A stretch of 64,000 nucleotides of DNA from Lasiosphaeria ovina. Lineage: Eukaryota > Ascomycota > Sordariomycetes > Sordariales > Lasiosphaeriaceae. Each line of letters opens with the position of its first letter. Position 1 is the stretch's first letter. The notes under the pieces are model-generated. The model did not search any database, was not told where the DNA came from, and worked only from the letters and a program-made list of their open reading frames with translations. Below are positions 46,776 through 58,324 of this stretch, piece after piece. The stretch spans positions 744,001-808,000 of the forward strand of contig JAULSN010000011.1 of the NCBI GenBank assembly GCA_033439765.1, in the 5' to 3' direction. The position numbers and the translations under genes were made by a program.

Positions 46776-48029
46776 CTTCGTTCATCTGGAAGATTGTCAG
46801 TGTTGAAAGAAATGGCGGGTGCGAGAAGGTGATCGAACTCACGTGCTTGTTCTCACGAGGAAAGAGCAGAGTATACAAAATGACATCCACCACAATCTGA
46901 AAGGGAAAACGCAAACCCCAAGGATCGTACAGGTGGGAGGTTTTTTTGGTGTACAATGTCCTGCGTGATGTTTGAAGGAAGGAACAAATGCCTTTCGGAA
47001 CGGTGCAGGCCAAAGGGAAAATATGGAGAATCCTAGGAGGAGTGATGGGGTTCGGGGAACTAGTGTACTAAAGGTTGGTAAGGTGAAGGTGGGTGGTCTG
47101 CGTTGAAAGGAAAAAGGTGGAAGGCGGGAGGGTGAGAGGTGGAAGGAAGGAGCGGCAGAAAAATATGCTGACTCTGCTCGTTGCAAGACTCGGCACTGTG
47201 AAATGCGGGTGAATTGAAGCTCAAGAAGGGCTCGTGTGAGTGATGGTGATTGTTAGGAACCCACGCACAACTGTGCGCTATAACTAACAGACCCTATCTT
47301 GGACTGGAGAAGCGGTGGTGCATCAACGGAACAGCGCGGGGCTGGGCGAATGCGGGGCACTTTTGCCAGGTTCCTTTGGCGAGATTTAACTGGGCTTCAC
47401 GTCATGACACTGGATTTCTGCGGGAAGGCTGTGAATATCTGTGAATCAGCTTCCCACTTACCTGTCTCACCCACATCCCATGTAATCCAACGAAATGTGA
47501 CTATCCTCCTCCGTCGCCGTCTCCGCTTCTCCTATTCCGTATTTGCGCCGAGGTCATTTCAAGAGGGGTACTACGGAGTAACTAGGCACTAATGGATAAC
47601 TGAGAAAATATAATCAAGAGATCAATCGGATTTTATAGATTAAAGTAGGCTAATATACGAATCCATATATAGAAGTGCTTCACTCCTAGAATAATGCTAT
47701 AGCTTTGGACTGGTACTAAGTGATAACTTGACGGCAATGGGATGGACGTCTAGGAAACATGGCGGGGCAGATTCACCGGTCGGTCCCTTGCAGGTTGAGG
47801 TGGCAGGCAGCCCACCAATTTGACGGAATACAACTAACCCCAATTGGCAAAGCGTGGTGGGATGATCTACGCACGGACCAGAGTTTGGCTCACATGGGCC
47901 AAGCCAGATTTCAGGGGACCCAAGGACCCAAAACAAGAGGATCTCGGGCGATATCTGGCTTGTGTCCTCGACCCCAGCTGCCATTGCCGCCACTGATTCC
48001 GTGGAATAGCATTCCGCCTGATACCCATT
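46776..48029. other. Divergent promoter region, dynamin-like / GMPPA
   Basis: No supportable gene. A GGTGGAAGG-type purine-rich stretch (about 47040-47160) lies close to the dynamin start. 47,590-47,700 is AT-rich. Confidence 0.55.
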
Positions 48030-49558
48030 ATGTCGCTCCAAATTCCGTACCGCGAGAAAGCGAACGGCGCCACTGGCGCCACCAAGGCCGTCATTCTTGT
48101 GAGTCGGTGGAGGGAGGGTTGGGTTCGCGGGCACTTGCTAATACGACGTCAAGGTTGGAGGCTCTTCGCGCGGCACCCGCTTCAGGCCGCTCTCTCTCGA
48201 TGTCCCTAAGGTATGGCACCGCTCGAAATCGAGTTTTCTTTGCCATTGAGTAATTTGCGCATACCCAGAGCTAATGTGGTCGAATTCGTAGCCGCTTTTC
48301 GACGTCGCTGGCCACCCCATCATCTGGCACTGCCTGACCGCCATCGACAAGGTCCCCTCAATCAGCGAAGTCTACCTGATCGGCTACTACGAAGAGTCTG
48401 TCTTTCGCGATTTCATCAAGGACTCCGCAACCGAGTTTCCCAATCTGTCGATTAAATACCTCCGCGAATATCAAGCCCTGGGCACGGCTGGTGGCTTGTA
48501 CCACTTCCGCGATGCGATCCTCAAGGGCCGCCCCGAGCACATCTTCGTCCTGAACTCGGACGTGTGCTGCAGCTTCCCACTCAACGAGATGCTCAAGCTG
48601 TCCCAAGAAAAGGATGCAGAGGCTGTTATTCTGGGGACACGGGTCAGCGAAGACGCCGCCTCGAATTTCGGCTGCATTGTCTCCGACGCCCACACCCGCC
48701 GGGTGCTGCACTACGTCGAGAAACCAGAGAGCCACATCTCCAATCTGATCAACTGCGGTGTCTACCTTTTCAGCACCGAGGCCATCTTCCCTTCGATTCG
48801 TAGCGCCATCAAGCGCCGCACCGATCGGCCCTCTCGCCTCGTCTCGTACCCCTCGTCCGACAACCTCGAGAGCTCCTTCATGATCGATGATGAGGACGAG
48901 GAGAGCCGCAAGAACGAGGTGATTCGCCTCGAGCAAGACATTCTCAGCGACATGGCCGACAACAAGCAGTTCTTCGTGTACGAGACCCAGGACTTTTGGC
49001 GTCAGATAAAGACGGCCGGCTCCGCGATCCCAGCCAATGCGTTGTATCTCCAGCAGGCATGGCAGAACGGCTCAGAGGAGCTTGCCGCGCCGTCGCCAAA
49101 CATCCTCCCTCCTGTGTACATCCACCCAACCGCAAATGTGCACCCCACGGCCAAGCTCGGGCCCAACGTCTCGATTGGTCCTCGCGTCACGGTTGGCGCT
49201 GGTGCCCGTGTCAAGGAGTCTATCGTGCTGGAAGACTCCGAGATCAAGCATGACGCCTGCGTGCTGTATTCAATTATTGGTTGGAACAGCAGGGTTGGCG
49301 CCTGGGCTCGCGTGGAAGGCACCCCGATGCCGGTGACAAGCCACACGACGAGCATCATCAAGAATGGTGTCAAGGTGCAAGCCATCACCATCCTAGGCAA
49401 GGAGTGCGCAGTGGGCGATGAAGTTCGTGTGCAGAACTGCATATGCCTGCCATTCAAAGAGTTGAAGAGGGTAAGCCATCCCATTTCCGCACCTCGCTTT
49501 TGTGTGTATCGCTAACCTGTTGTTCTTGTAGGATGTTGCGAACGAGGTCATCATGTGA
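48030..49558 (+). CDS. GMPPA: Mannose-1-phosphate guanylyltransferase alpha-type (GMPPA)
   Basis: Four exons: 48030-48098, 48154-48210, 48292-49470 and 49532-49558, giving 443 aa. Introns are GTGAGT...TCAAG, GTATGG...CGTAG and GTAAGC...TGTAG, all phase 0. The nucleotidyltransferase core begins KAVILVGGSSRGTRFRPLSL with DVPKPLFDVAGHPI after intron 2. Next come GTAGGLYHFRDAIL, FVLNSDVCCSFPL and HYVEKPESHISNLINCGVYL. A left-handed beta-helix of hexapeptide repeats (PTANVHPTAKLGPNVSIGPR onward) is followed by the family-typical ending NEVIM. The GGSSRGTRFRPLS loop and HFRD motif fit GMPPA rather than catalytic GMPPB. In animals GMPPA is a GDP-mannose-sensing regulator of GMPPB, the enzyme making GDP-mannose for glycosylation and cell wall (known of the family). 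Catalytic activity here cannot be judged. Confidence 0.92.
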
Positions 49559-51015
49559 ACAGATGATGGGCAAGGACGGATATATACCAAGAGCTAGGCT
49601 TTATTACAGGGGATTCGTGGGAATTCGCATCTTTTTCTGCATTGCACTGCTGGGGCACGGTGCTGAATGCCAAAAAGCATATCTAATAGATACCTGGGCA
49701 GAGGAGCTCAGTTTCTCGGCTGATTTACAATTGACTTTGGAATTAGAGCGACACCCTTGCACGTTTCTCGGCTTTGTGGCGGGAGTGTTATATTGCGGCC
49801 AGGATGTCTTCTGCTTAACGAAGAGTTGCAAAACGTGTCAGACATTGCCCTGGTGATCGACGTTCACGCTTCCGTTCAGAAGGAAATGCAGCGAATCGAG
49901 GCGTTGAGCGATTTCAGAGACCTGGGCTAAAAGAAGGCCCCGGGATAATGAGCAATGCCTAACGACTCATAAATGTCCATTACTACTGACCATGCCTCTC
50001 GGACATTTGATCTCCCTCCAGAGCCGCCTCGAAGGGAAACCCCATGAGATACCAGAAGATTTGGGCAACCATACCCCTACTAGAGGCACGGTATACCTTC
50101 GCTAAGGGTATCAGCTCCTCGACACAGGTCAACTTGGCGAGTGTGGCCAGGTAAGCTGTGGCGGAAGCTCAGGGTGTTCTTCCGTTGACAGTGCGTGCGC
50201 ATCTGAAGGGTTGCTTGCCCTCACTGGGCAAAGGCAAATGTCACATCAAAACCAGCAGGGAAGCTGTTTCGCATGATAACCAACTCCCAAGACGAACTTT
50301 TTATTGTTGCAGTGAGAAAAGAGTATTTCATTTATCTTCTCTACCTTGAGCTGTGACGCTGATCATACTTGAGGGCTGAATCCTCATACCTTGGCCGGAA
50401 TCCCGGGCATTGGGGGGGGGGGGGGGGGGTTGAATAACACCGTGAAAAAGGTGGACGACGCAAGGAAGGGTGCCTTGTATATCTGATTCCTGGACACTGA
50501 AACTGAGTAGCGGTGATTTTTTTGTGAGTTTGATGGACTTTGATCGTAGTGAGACGAGTAGTTACATCGGGTACGTGATAATTAGTTTCGTGGGACTGAT
50601 GGACGCCATAATTAGCAACATTAAGTTTATAGCTGGCCTCTGGAAGATATCTGCGACGAAGTGTAGGGTAGATCAATATGCTAATTATTTGGCTTTGTAA
50701 ATGTTTGGGCACTTTGGTGTTTATTGTGTCCGTCGTCACAAACGTAGGTAGGTAAAAAAGCCTCCTGCGAAAAGAAGGGGCAGTTACACAAACTTGCCCA
50801 ACGAGACCTATGCGCTGCAAGGGAGTTGGCCCCCAAGCCACCGGTTTCTTTTCTGGCCAATACAACTGCAACGCAGCGGAAAACAGAGCCCTAAAGCCCG
50901 TATGATTTCTCCTCTCCTCGGAGCAACATCAAACCACCATCTTTCCGCTGGATCGGACTCGTAGGCTCGAAGCACCATAGGTACCAAAATCCGACGGTTC
51001 GCAGCCCAATCCAAC
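49559..51015. other. Spacer with an 18-bp G tract
   Basis: No supportable gene. The G run is at 50412-50429. CGTAGGTAGGTAAA lies at 50743-50756. A short ATG-initiated ORF at 50902 ends after 20 codons and could be an upstream ORF of the membrane-protein gene. Confidence 0.55.
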
Positions 51016-52549
51016 ATGAGCAGAACCGCAGGCGATCCCCTCGGCCTCAAGCCATTCTTTCTATCCCTCTTATCCGCCCGAACTTAAGATCATCCCGAGC
51101 AACGTGCCCCTGGACGCACAGTCGTGGATAATCGGCACCGAGATCACCGGCAACAACACCTTCTTCCGCACACAGCTCGTGCAGTGCTCGTACCCAATCA
51201 GCGGCGGCTACGGGCCGACGGCGCGGTACATCTACTACTTCCTGGCCATCCTCTCCGTGGTCGCGCACAAGCAGTCATGGGTTGTCACTGCCGCCCTCGG
51301 CTCCGTCATGGTGTACAGCTCCACCGCGGCGATCCACGCCGTCGTTCTCGCGCACTTCCGGAAGCTCCTCACGCCGCAGGGCATCCTGGACGGCAACTAC
51401 GAAGTCGCGCTCGTCGAGGGAACCTCGCCCTCGGGGCAGTGGGTCTGGGAGGGCGGCGGCGGCTACGAAGGCGGACCTGTCTGGTTCCCCGTCCTGCCCA
51501 TGGCATGGGACAACGACTGCGACCCGGTCCTCGCCATCGTGGCGACGGCATTCCTGCTGTTCCTCCCCATGCAGATATGGTCCAAGACGCTTCGCCACGC
51601 TGCGCCGGCGAAACAGAAGATTGTTCTCGTGTGGGCGCTGCTGATCTTCGCGGGGCTGATCGCCGCGCTGGTCAACTTTGCCCATGTCTCTCTGTACGCC
51701 TTCCCGCAGGTCCGGTTTTGTCCCGTTGGTAAGGAGGATGTAATACCGCTCACGAGCCCGGGCGTTGACGACGAGGTCGAGCAATGGGACGGTGTGGATT
51801 GGTACCGATGGAATAGGACGGTGACGGGCTACTTTGTCAGCGGGAAGGGGCCGGGTCCAGCGGCGGCGGAATGCTTTTGCCCGTGCTTCGGCACGTCCTG
51901 GCCGTTGCGGGAGAGCTCCGACATCAATGTTGTGGAACATTCGTTTGGAGATGTCACTGAGACTAACATTGGCATAGGTATCTGGTTCTCGGCGTACGTG
52001 GTCGTTAGCGCGTTCACGATTTCGTCCCTGACGGTGGCCTTGCTGGCAAACCTGCCACCCGTTCCAGCGGAGTGGAGATTGTTGGATATTTCGTCTTCTA
52101 TTCAGAGTATTCGAATGGTATGGTATCCTCGCTGCCGCCAGGGGAAGGGCAGAAATATTGTTGTGCCCCCCGTGGAAATGCATCTCTGGGGCAAGATATG
52201 GAGGACGGCTCTGAGGCTGTGGGTTGTTTACAATCTCTTTATTGCAAGGTATCTTGCCCCCCTCGTTGCTGTGGCATTCATCACCAGCATTGAATGGATC
52301 ATGTGGGAGGCAGATCCTGGCGGGGAGAGTTTTCAGCATGTCGGACAGTGGAGTGTGTTGGTTGGTGCGGTCTTGGTATTCCTGGTTGCCACAATTCCGG
52401 TTCCGGTGGCATGGCTTCTCGGCACGAAACTTGGGAGTGCTTGTGTCGGGTTTGTTCTCGAGAGGGTCCCGTGGCTGCGTCGATATCTCGCCCGTCGGAG
52501 GTTCCAGGATCCTGATCCCAGAACATTGCAAAGGTGGAGATCGTTTTAA
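51016..52549 (+). pseudogene. Fungal multi-pass membrane protein, frameshifted near the start
   Basis: A long frame from 51020 to 52549 encodes about 7 hydrophobic helices: YIYYFLAILSVVAHK, the VVTAALG helix, AIVATAFLLFLPMQIW, LVWALLIFAGLIAALVNF, IWFSAYVVVSAFTISSL, APLVAVAFITSIEWIM and LVGAVLVFLVATIPVPVAW. It also has Cys/Trp-rich loops and a basic Arg-rich tail. It has no ATG before residue 69, inside the second helix. A good ATG at 51016 (MSRTAGDPLGLKPFFLSLLS) lies in another frame and stops at TAA 51085-51087. Removing one T at 51084-51085 would join the two frames into about 510 aa. Either the gene is disrupted, or the base is a sequence error, or the start is unusual. Function is unknown. 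Third-position G/C is high throughout, so any disruption is recent. Confidence 0.7.
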
Positions 52550-54178
52550 ACGGGGTATACTGTTACTATAGGCCGCTACTCTGTGGTATATAGTAGTATA
52601 TACCTAGGTAGGCTGAGTATCGGCACCTCCAACTCCAATGGTCTGCGACGTCTGCCATCGTCCGATGGTGATGGAGAAATAGTAGGGAGGAAGCTGCAGT
52701 GGGGGTCCAAGCGGAAATGCGTCGAGTTTTGCGGTATGAGAGGAGTAGGTAGTAGTTGGGGCTAGATGATTTGGCTTTAACGGCGGTGGGTTTCCCGTTT
52801 GAAGTATGGATCTAGAGAGATAACAGGATCACGCGGGCCACTAAGGGCAGCTAAACGGATGGCGTAATTAGCAGTGGAGTGGTATTCTAGATATCCATTA
52901 GATACCCAGGCTCGTAGCCTTCGCTCCCTAATTAAGTATGAGCCGCCATAGTTATTATGGTTGTTCGCTCGTACTCGGTACAGCCCCGCTCCAGCACGCC
53001 ATGCCAGCTCAAATATTCGGTGCCCTTTCATTTCTTTCATTTCCCTCACTTCCCCGCTCAGTCCCAACTTACTCAACTCAAACGGAGGCAGTCTCGGACA
53101 AGTCGACGGGCAGATGCTGCTCTAGCTTAAACTTGATCCTAGAAAAACAGTGTTCGCGCTATGTAATGGCCTGGTTGTTTTCCATACAACTTTTCTTTTT
53201 GGCAAACACTGGATTTTCTCTGGGACCTATAAGGCAGTTTCAGTCTCATCGCATCTGTTCTCTTACCACCGGCAGAAGGGATCTCGGTAGTCGAATTTGA
53301 CGATCGCTTCCTTCAACTTGTATGTTCCGCGTTACATATACATTATTCACCTGTCACGGGCCCGAATGCCGTGATTAAACTCTTTACTTACTTGCACCTG
53401 TTCGTTTATCACGCTTTACATGTAACTAACAAGCGCTTATAGATGAATACAAGATTCGATTTTCGAGCTGTCCTGGCGCAATTAGGCTTGCGGGCGGCTG
53501 CCGTATGATTACAGATTAGTTCACAACTTCACTAGACATTGAGTGTGATGGAACAAACAGTCGACTACCCGGCCGAGGGCTCTGGCCCAAAGGCTGTTCA
53601 TATATATCCGTTTTGTTGTCACAAATCACGTGTGAGGGACGCGGACGCCTGCTATCCGGTCCCTGATGTGATTACCTATTCACACAGGGACTCGGCGGAG
53701 ACGAAAGCGTCAGTTATCAGATTGCCACCTAGGAACCAGACCGAAGACTCAGGAGCAAGAGCGAGGATTGTCCACCTACTAGTAACTGCAGCAACGAGAT
53801 GCTTTCATCCAAAGTAGAACTGCCTGCCTGGCAATGGACGCCCCTGTCTTCACTCGCCACGCGGACTGTTCCTGAACAGATACCTACCTCGCAGAGCAGC
53901 GCTTCTTCTCAAGAGCCCTATGGGATACTATAAATCCCTCCTCCTCCGCTTCATTTCTCGCAATTCGTCACATCGGCCGCGCCAGCGATTTTGCGACAGC
54001 GTTTTTAAGAAATTTTGCAAAAGAAATCTTGCGATTATTTTGCGAAAGATCTCACGAAAGATTGTCGTCTGCCTTTTTCGAAGGGACTGTCTACTCGGAC
54101 TGCAGATAAGGTCTTCTGGACTGTAGGCACACCAAAAAGGCCAGGAAAATTCGGATTTTTACACCTAAAAAAGCATAG
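52550..54178. other. AT-richer spacer with TTTTGCGA repeats
   Basis: No supportable gene. TACCTAGGTAGG lies at 52600-52611. Three copies of ATTTTGCGA/ATTTTGCAA, spaced 24-25 bp apart, are at 53988-53996, 54012-54020 and 54037-54045, about 150 bp before the next coding frame. Confidence 0.55.
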
Positions 54179-54684
54179 TTGAATGGCTGGCTCGCTTTTT
54201 CGGATGGTCGGGCCAATTTTTACCTGCAATTGAAGCCATCGCCAAATCCACCAAAACCTTCCACATTCAACCAACCTACCACGAAATCGTCGATTGAGCT
54301 ACAACAACAACAACGCGATTTTATCGCCGCGCAAGTAGGTGCGCAGCTTCATTTTCAATCTACGAGACTAACTAGCGATAGAAAGTGGCCGCGCGCGAGC
54401 CCCCGGCCGCATTTGACGACCCTTTTGCCCTCTCCGACCCCGATGAGCAAGATGATCGCGCGCCGCAACCTCCGTCGAACCAGGGCAACGCAGGGAACCC
54501 GGGCAACGCAGGGAGGTCCTGGCAGCCGGGGCAGCCGTGTTACCACGGCATCATCATCACGGGCTTCATCTGGTACGCAGAGTTCAACGCCTACGGCGGG
54601 CAGAGCTCGAGGGGGCATTACCAAGGCGTCAACACGTAGTACAGGGACCCGTCGAAGTACCCGGGCTTTGGCGAGGGCATTTGA
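54179..54684 (+). pseudogene. Damaged small gene of unknown function
   Basis: Frame and codon bias suggest exon 1 ending at 54334 (F-I-A-A-Q|GTAGGT), a 47-bp intron with a GACTAAC branch, and exon 2 from 54382 (AAAGTGGCC, after GATAG). Exon 2 has strongly G/C-ending codons and encodes AAFDDPFALSDPDEQDD, a Gly/Asn/Gln-rich stretch, then CYHGIIITGFIWYAEFNAYG and HYQGVNT. It stops at TAG 54637-54639. The same frame continues with equally biased codons (YRDPSKYPGFGEGI) to TGA at 54682. Exon 1 has no ATG in frame after the TAG at 54176. So the gene seems to lack a start and to carry a premature stop, or it has a further upstream exon. No family recognised. Confidence 0.4.
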
Positions 54685-55144
54685 AGCCCAAGAAAGCAGT
54701 GATCTCGGCGATGCATAGGCAGGACAGGTTTTTATTGCATTTCTGGCCATGTTACGTAATCAACAACAACGACTACGACTTCGGCTTTTATTGCAGAAAT
54801 GAACGATTTGAGCGAGTCCTACGTCCGTCCCTGAGCTTGAATTACCGCATTTGGAAGTATGTTGACGTTGGCGACGGCGGCGAGGTGCAATTGCGGTGCG
54901 ACGACGTATATGGCCAATTGGTAATAATCTGAACTTGGGTGCGCTGGCTTCATCCCAGGAATTAACCTCTTTCTTAGTGCGAAAAGTGATTTTTTAGTGG
55001 CCTGGCGCCAGGCCGCCATGTACTTACAGTCCAGAAGACGTCCGAGTAGACAGGCCCTTTTCGAATCTCTTCTCCCGGATTCCTGTCCCGGATTTCCGAC
55101 CCTCTTCAGACTTACACATTTTTGCAAACAAGACACCAGCAAAA
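54685..55144. other. Short spacer
   Basis: Lies between the damaged small gene and the next frameshifted gene. No features seen. Confidence 0.5.
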
Positions 55145-56037
55145 ATGCCCAAGGCCCCGTCACCAGCTGCGTCAATGGCCTCTTCCCACCGAATTCTTCC
55201 GTACCCCCGCGGAAGCAACAGCAGCGCTTCGTCAGGACTTCCCCTCGACAACAGCGAGCCCGACTTCCTGAGCCCGGCGGTAGATATCCGGAGAGTCATT
55301 TACGGCTTCCTCTTCACCATCGACCACGTGGTCAACACCCATAGCGCTCACAACCGCACAAAGCTGCTTGAGAGCTACAAGTTCAGCTCCGCAGCGGGCC
55401 TGCTTCGCGTTTCCCGCCTCGTCAGCAAGGAGGCAGCTCACGTGCTTTATAGCACTAACCCGTTTGTCTTCCTCGACCCAAACAACCACGCGGACAGAGC
55501 CAAGTGGGCATGGCGACGTTTAACTCGACGGTGCACAACAGCAGCTACCGCTGGCTGCGCAGCATCGGCAACGCGAACCGCCAGTCTCTCCGGAACTTAC
55601 AGTTCCGGCTCAACGCGGAGCGGTACGTCGCCACCTACTACGTGCGGCTCTTGCGCAAAATCGCCCGCTCGACGCCAAACATCACGCGCCTGGCACTCAT
55701 ACAGGACGACTACGGCGAGGCGAGCCGCGCCCTTGGCCACGGCACTACCAAAGCCACCCTTCTGCCCGTGGAGGACCTTGAGGACCTCCTGTCAACCATC
55801 TCCCGCCGGGAGAATCTTAGCCACCTGCTGATCGCCGGACGCTACAGTGCGTCCATCGTGCGTCGCCTCCGCGACGCCCTTGAGTGTCACGTCTCGTCAA
55901 TGGCGGCCGACGGCGCTTCGCGCCTTGATTACTGGCGCGGTACTCTTTGGAACAAGAAAATGATCCACGACTTTAGCCCCGCAAGCATTGTCGAGGTGCC
56001 TGCCGGCGACGATGAGGGAGACTATGACATGGCTTGA
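55145..56037 (+). pseudogene. Fungal F-box-like/2EXR-type protein gene with a 1-bp frameshift
   Basis: The first frame starts at ATG 55145 and encodes a Ser/Pro-rich head, then VDIRRVIYGFLFTIDHVVN and LLRVSRLVSKEAAHVLYSTN followed by PFVFLDPNNHADRAKW, typical of fungal 2EXR/F-box-like proteins. From about 55510 the same protein continues one frame over: MATFNSTVHNSSYRWLRSIG, NANRQSLRNLQFRLNAERYV and onward to TGA at 56037. High third-position G/C switches frame at the same place. Adding one base between 55508 and 55510 would give a continuous protein of about 297 aa. A 38-bp GT-AG segment (55504-55541) could also reconcile the frames, but it is shorter than known working fungal introns. The function of this family is unknown. 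Confidence 0.65.
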
Positions 56038-57463
56038 GCAAAAGACCGAAACATGTTGTATGGGTAGTGCGCAGGGTGGGTGTGGTGTGGTGTTGGAGTG
56101 GATGGACCTTTGTTCGGTTTGCTTTTGAGGCTAATATAGGTAGCCATTGTCTTCGGACAAGACCTGAGGGAGGCTTTGTTTGCCGCACCTTCATGTCACA
56201 TATCTAGAGTACCTGAAGGGGACAATTGTAATTAACAGTAATTATCATGTAAATGGAAGTACCACACACATAAGTACCTACGAGTCAGTGAGCCAGTTAT
56301 GGCATATTTGTTTTGGTTGTCGCATTGGTGCTTGTCTAATGCCCCTTTAATGAGGAATGTAACCATGTATACCAATTTTTGTTCCCCCTGGTGTGTTATA
56401 CCTAGGTAACTAACTACCTTATGGTGATGGCAATTAAAATCCGTGCACGTAATTACCTATGTCTCTATCGTGGGTCAAACCTGAAGATGTTCGGACCTAG
56501 ATGTGGTACGTAATTACATGGCATCGGCCTTCGTATTGGTGCTTTTTCTTCAAGTATTCTCAATTTCGTGTAGAAAACCGGCGGCCGGAAATACGACACT
56601 TTGGTAACGGCCCGGCAGGCGGGCATTTCCTAACAAACGATAGTCTGTAACAGAGGCTAGATTAAGGTATTGTACATGTACATTGCTTTTCAGTCTTCAT
56701 TAGGCAGTTAGCAGATAAATGCGACGCTCAGATCGGCAACCAGAGCGAACTTTTGAAACCATAAGACACAAACTAGGTAATTAGCAGCCGTCGTCAAAAT
56801 ATCTCGGAGTAACCAGTGACTTGGTAATTCTGACATCCTCGAGGCAACAATAGTGAAAAAAAGACCTTGGGCTATTGGCTACCTGGCCGCCGTCTCATGC
56901 AGCAGCGACCCAACCGCACCAAGGGCCTGGATGGCGATTCGTTCATTTAGGCAACATGTCGACGGCTTAATAATTAAAAGCCAACCTCCTCTACCACCGA
57001 ACGTCCAATAATGACAAGAACCGATTATCTACTTAGATTGCCATTGGTCCAGTCCTATCATTATCGCTGTCACGACCCGCCACGTCACATGAACTCGCGT
57101 CAGGCCAAGGGCGCGCGCGTCTGAATGGGAGCCTTGCAAATGCAAACCCCGCATGCATGGCGCACGCACGCCCTGTTGTCAAAAGCAAGTGGTTGCAAAT
57201 GGTTGAGAATGGCCGATTGTCCAATCGGTAAGCGGCAGCCGCGGAAAACACGACTCCGTGAACAAGGAGCTGAAATGTCTGGCGGTGCAGACATTAGTAA
57301 TTAATTCGGAATCACGGACCATGCGACTCCGCCGAGGAGAACGGCAAAACATAAGAGGACTCTCTCTGCAACACAGCACACTGGGACTTGGAGGTCGGCA
57401 TGGAATCACACGTCACACATCTCTCACCAAGGCGCAGTCACACTTTAGTCTAGTCCTCTCAAA
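56038..57463. other. AT-rich spacer
   Basis: No supportable gene. 56,200-56,560 is AT-rich with ACCTAGGTAAC at 56400-56410 and repeated TAATTACCTA/GTAATTACAT words. The promoter of the PEP-mutase-like gene is probably at 57,300-57,463. Confidence 0.55.
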
Positions 57464-58324
57464 ATGGCCATCCCCATCGCCACCACGGCCGCCAAAGCCA
57501 CGGCGCTCAAGGCGCTGCACGTCCCAGGGACACCACTCCGGCTAGCCAACGTGTACGACGCGGCGTCGGCACGCGCCGTGGCCGCGTTGCCGGGGTGCCG
57601 CGCGCTCGCGACGGCGTCGTACGCGCTGGCGCAGACCGTCGGCAAGACGGACGAGACACTCTCGCTGGACGACACCATCTCGCTCGTGCGGCCCATCGCG
57701 GCCGTCGCGGCAGAACCAAACACCAACCTGCCGCTGACGGTCGACCTGCAGGACGGCTACGCGGGGCCGGGCGACATGGCACGCCTGCGCGAGGTCGTGG
57801 GGCTGGCCATCACCGAGCTGGGCGCGGCGGGCGCAAACATCGAGGACTCGTGGCACGAGAATGCCGCTGGGGAAATGATGGGCGAGGACGAGGCGGTGGC
57901 GCGCATCGGCGCTGTGCTGGGCGCGGCGGCGGAGCTCGGCGTGCGCGACTTTGTGCTCAACGCGCGCTCCGACGCGTTCCACGTGGGCGCGCCGGGGGGG
58001 CTGGACGAGTCGATCCGCCGGGGCAAGCGGTATCTGCAGGCGGGGGCGACGACGGTGTTTATCCTGGGGCCGAGAGCGGCCGAGATGCGCGCCGAGGATG
58101 TGCGGCGCGCGGCGGACGAGCTCGGGGGCATGGTCAATGTCATGTACCGGCCCGGCGGGACGCTGACGGCGGGGCATCTGGCGCGGCTCGGCGTGGCGCG
58201 CATCAGCATGGGCCCGCAATTGTATCTGGCTGCGGCTGAGGCGCGGAGCAAGGCGGCGAGCGACGAGGCGGTGGCCGATGTGCTGCGGGAGAAGGCTGGT
58301 GAGCTGTTTGGAGACGGGGTGTGA
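57464..58324 (+). CDS. Isocitrate lyase/PEP mutase superfamily protein
   Basis: A single exon of 286 aa starts ATG GCC ATC CCC in a good context (AAAATGGCC). Family motifs in order: LANVYDAASARAVA (29-40), ATASYALAQTVGK with DETLSLDD, VDLQDGYAG (D94, D97 as likely metal ligands), ANIEDSW (E127, D128) and LNARSDAF (R168, D170). The C terminus has FILGPRAAEMRAEDVRRAA and LARLGVARISMGPQLYLAA. The isocitrate lyase KKCGH loop is not seen, so it fits the PEP mutase / carboxyPEP mutase / oxaloacetate-hydrolase-like branch, whose members cleave or form C-C or P-C bonds in 2-oxoacids with Mg2+. The substrate is not predictable. Extreme third-position G/C. An 18-19 bp G run follows 22 bp after the stop. 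Confidence 0.85.
   Translation: MAIPIATTAAKATALKALHVPGTPLRLANVYDAASARAVAALPGCRALATASYALAQTVGKTDETLSLDDTISLVRPIAAVAAEPNTNLPLTVDLQDGYAGPGDMARLREVVGLAITELGAAGANIEDSWHENAAGEMMGEDEAVARIGAVLGAAAELGVRDFVLNARSDAFHVGAPGGLDESIRRGKRYLQAGATTVFILGPRAAEMRAEDVRRAADELGGMVNVMYRPGGTLTAGHLARLGVARISMGPQLYLAAAEARSKAASDEAVADVLREKAGELFGDGV

Noticed and set aside
54179..54718. 179-codon ORF read straight through 54335-54718
   Set aside because: Beyond 54334 this frame is Arg/Thr/Ser-rich with poor codon bias; the neighbouring frame after a 47-bp intron has the coding signature.
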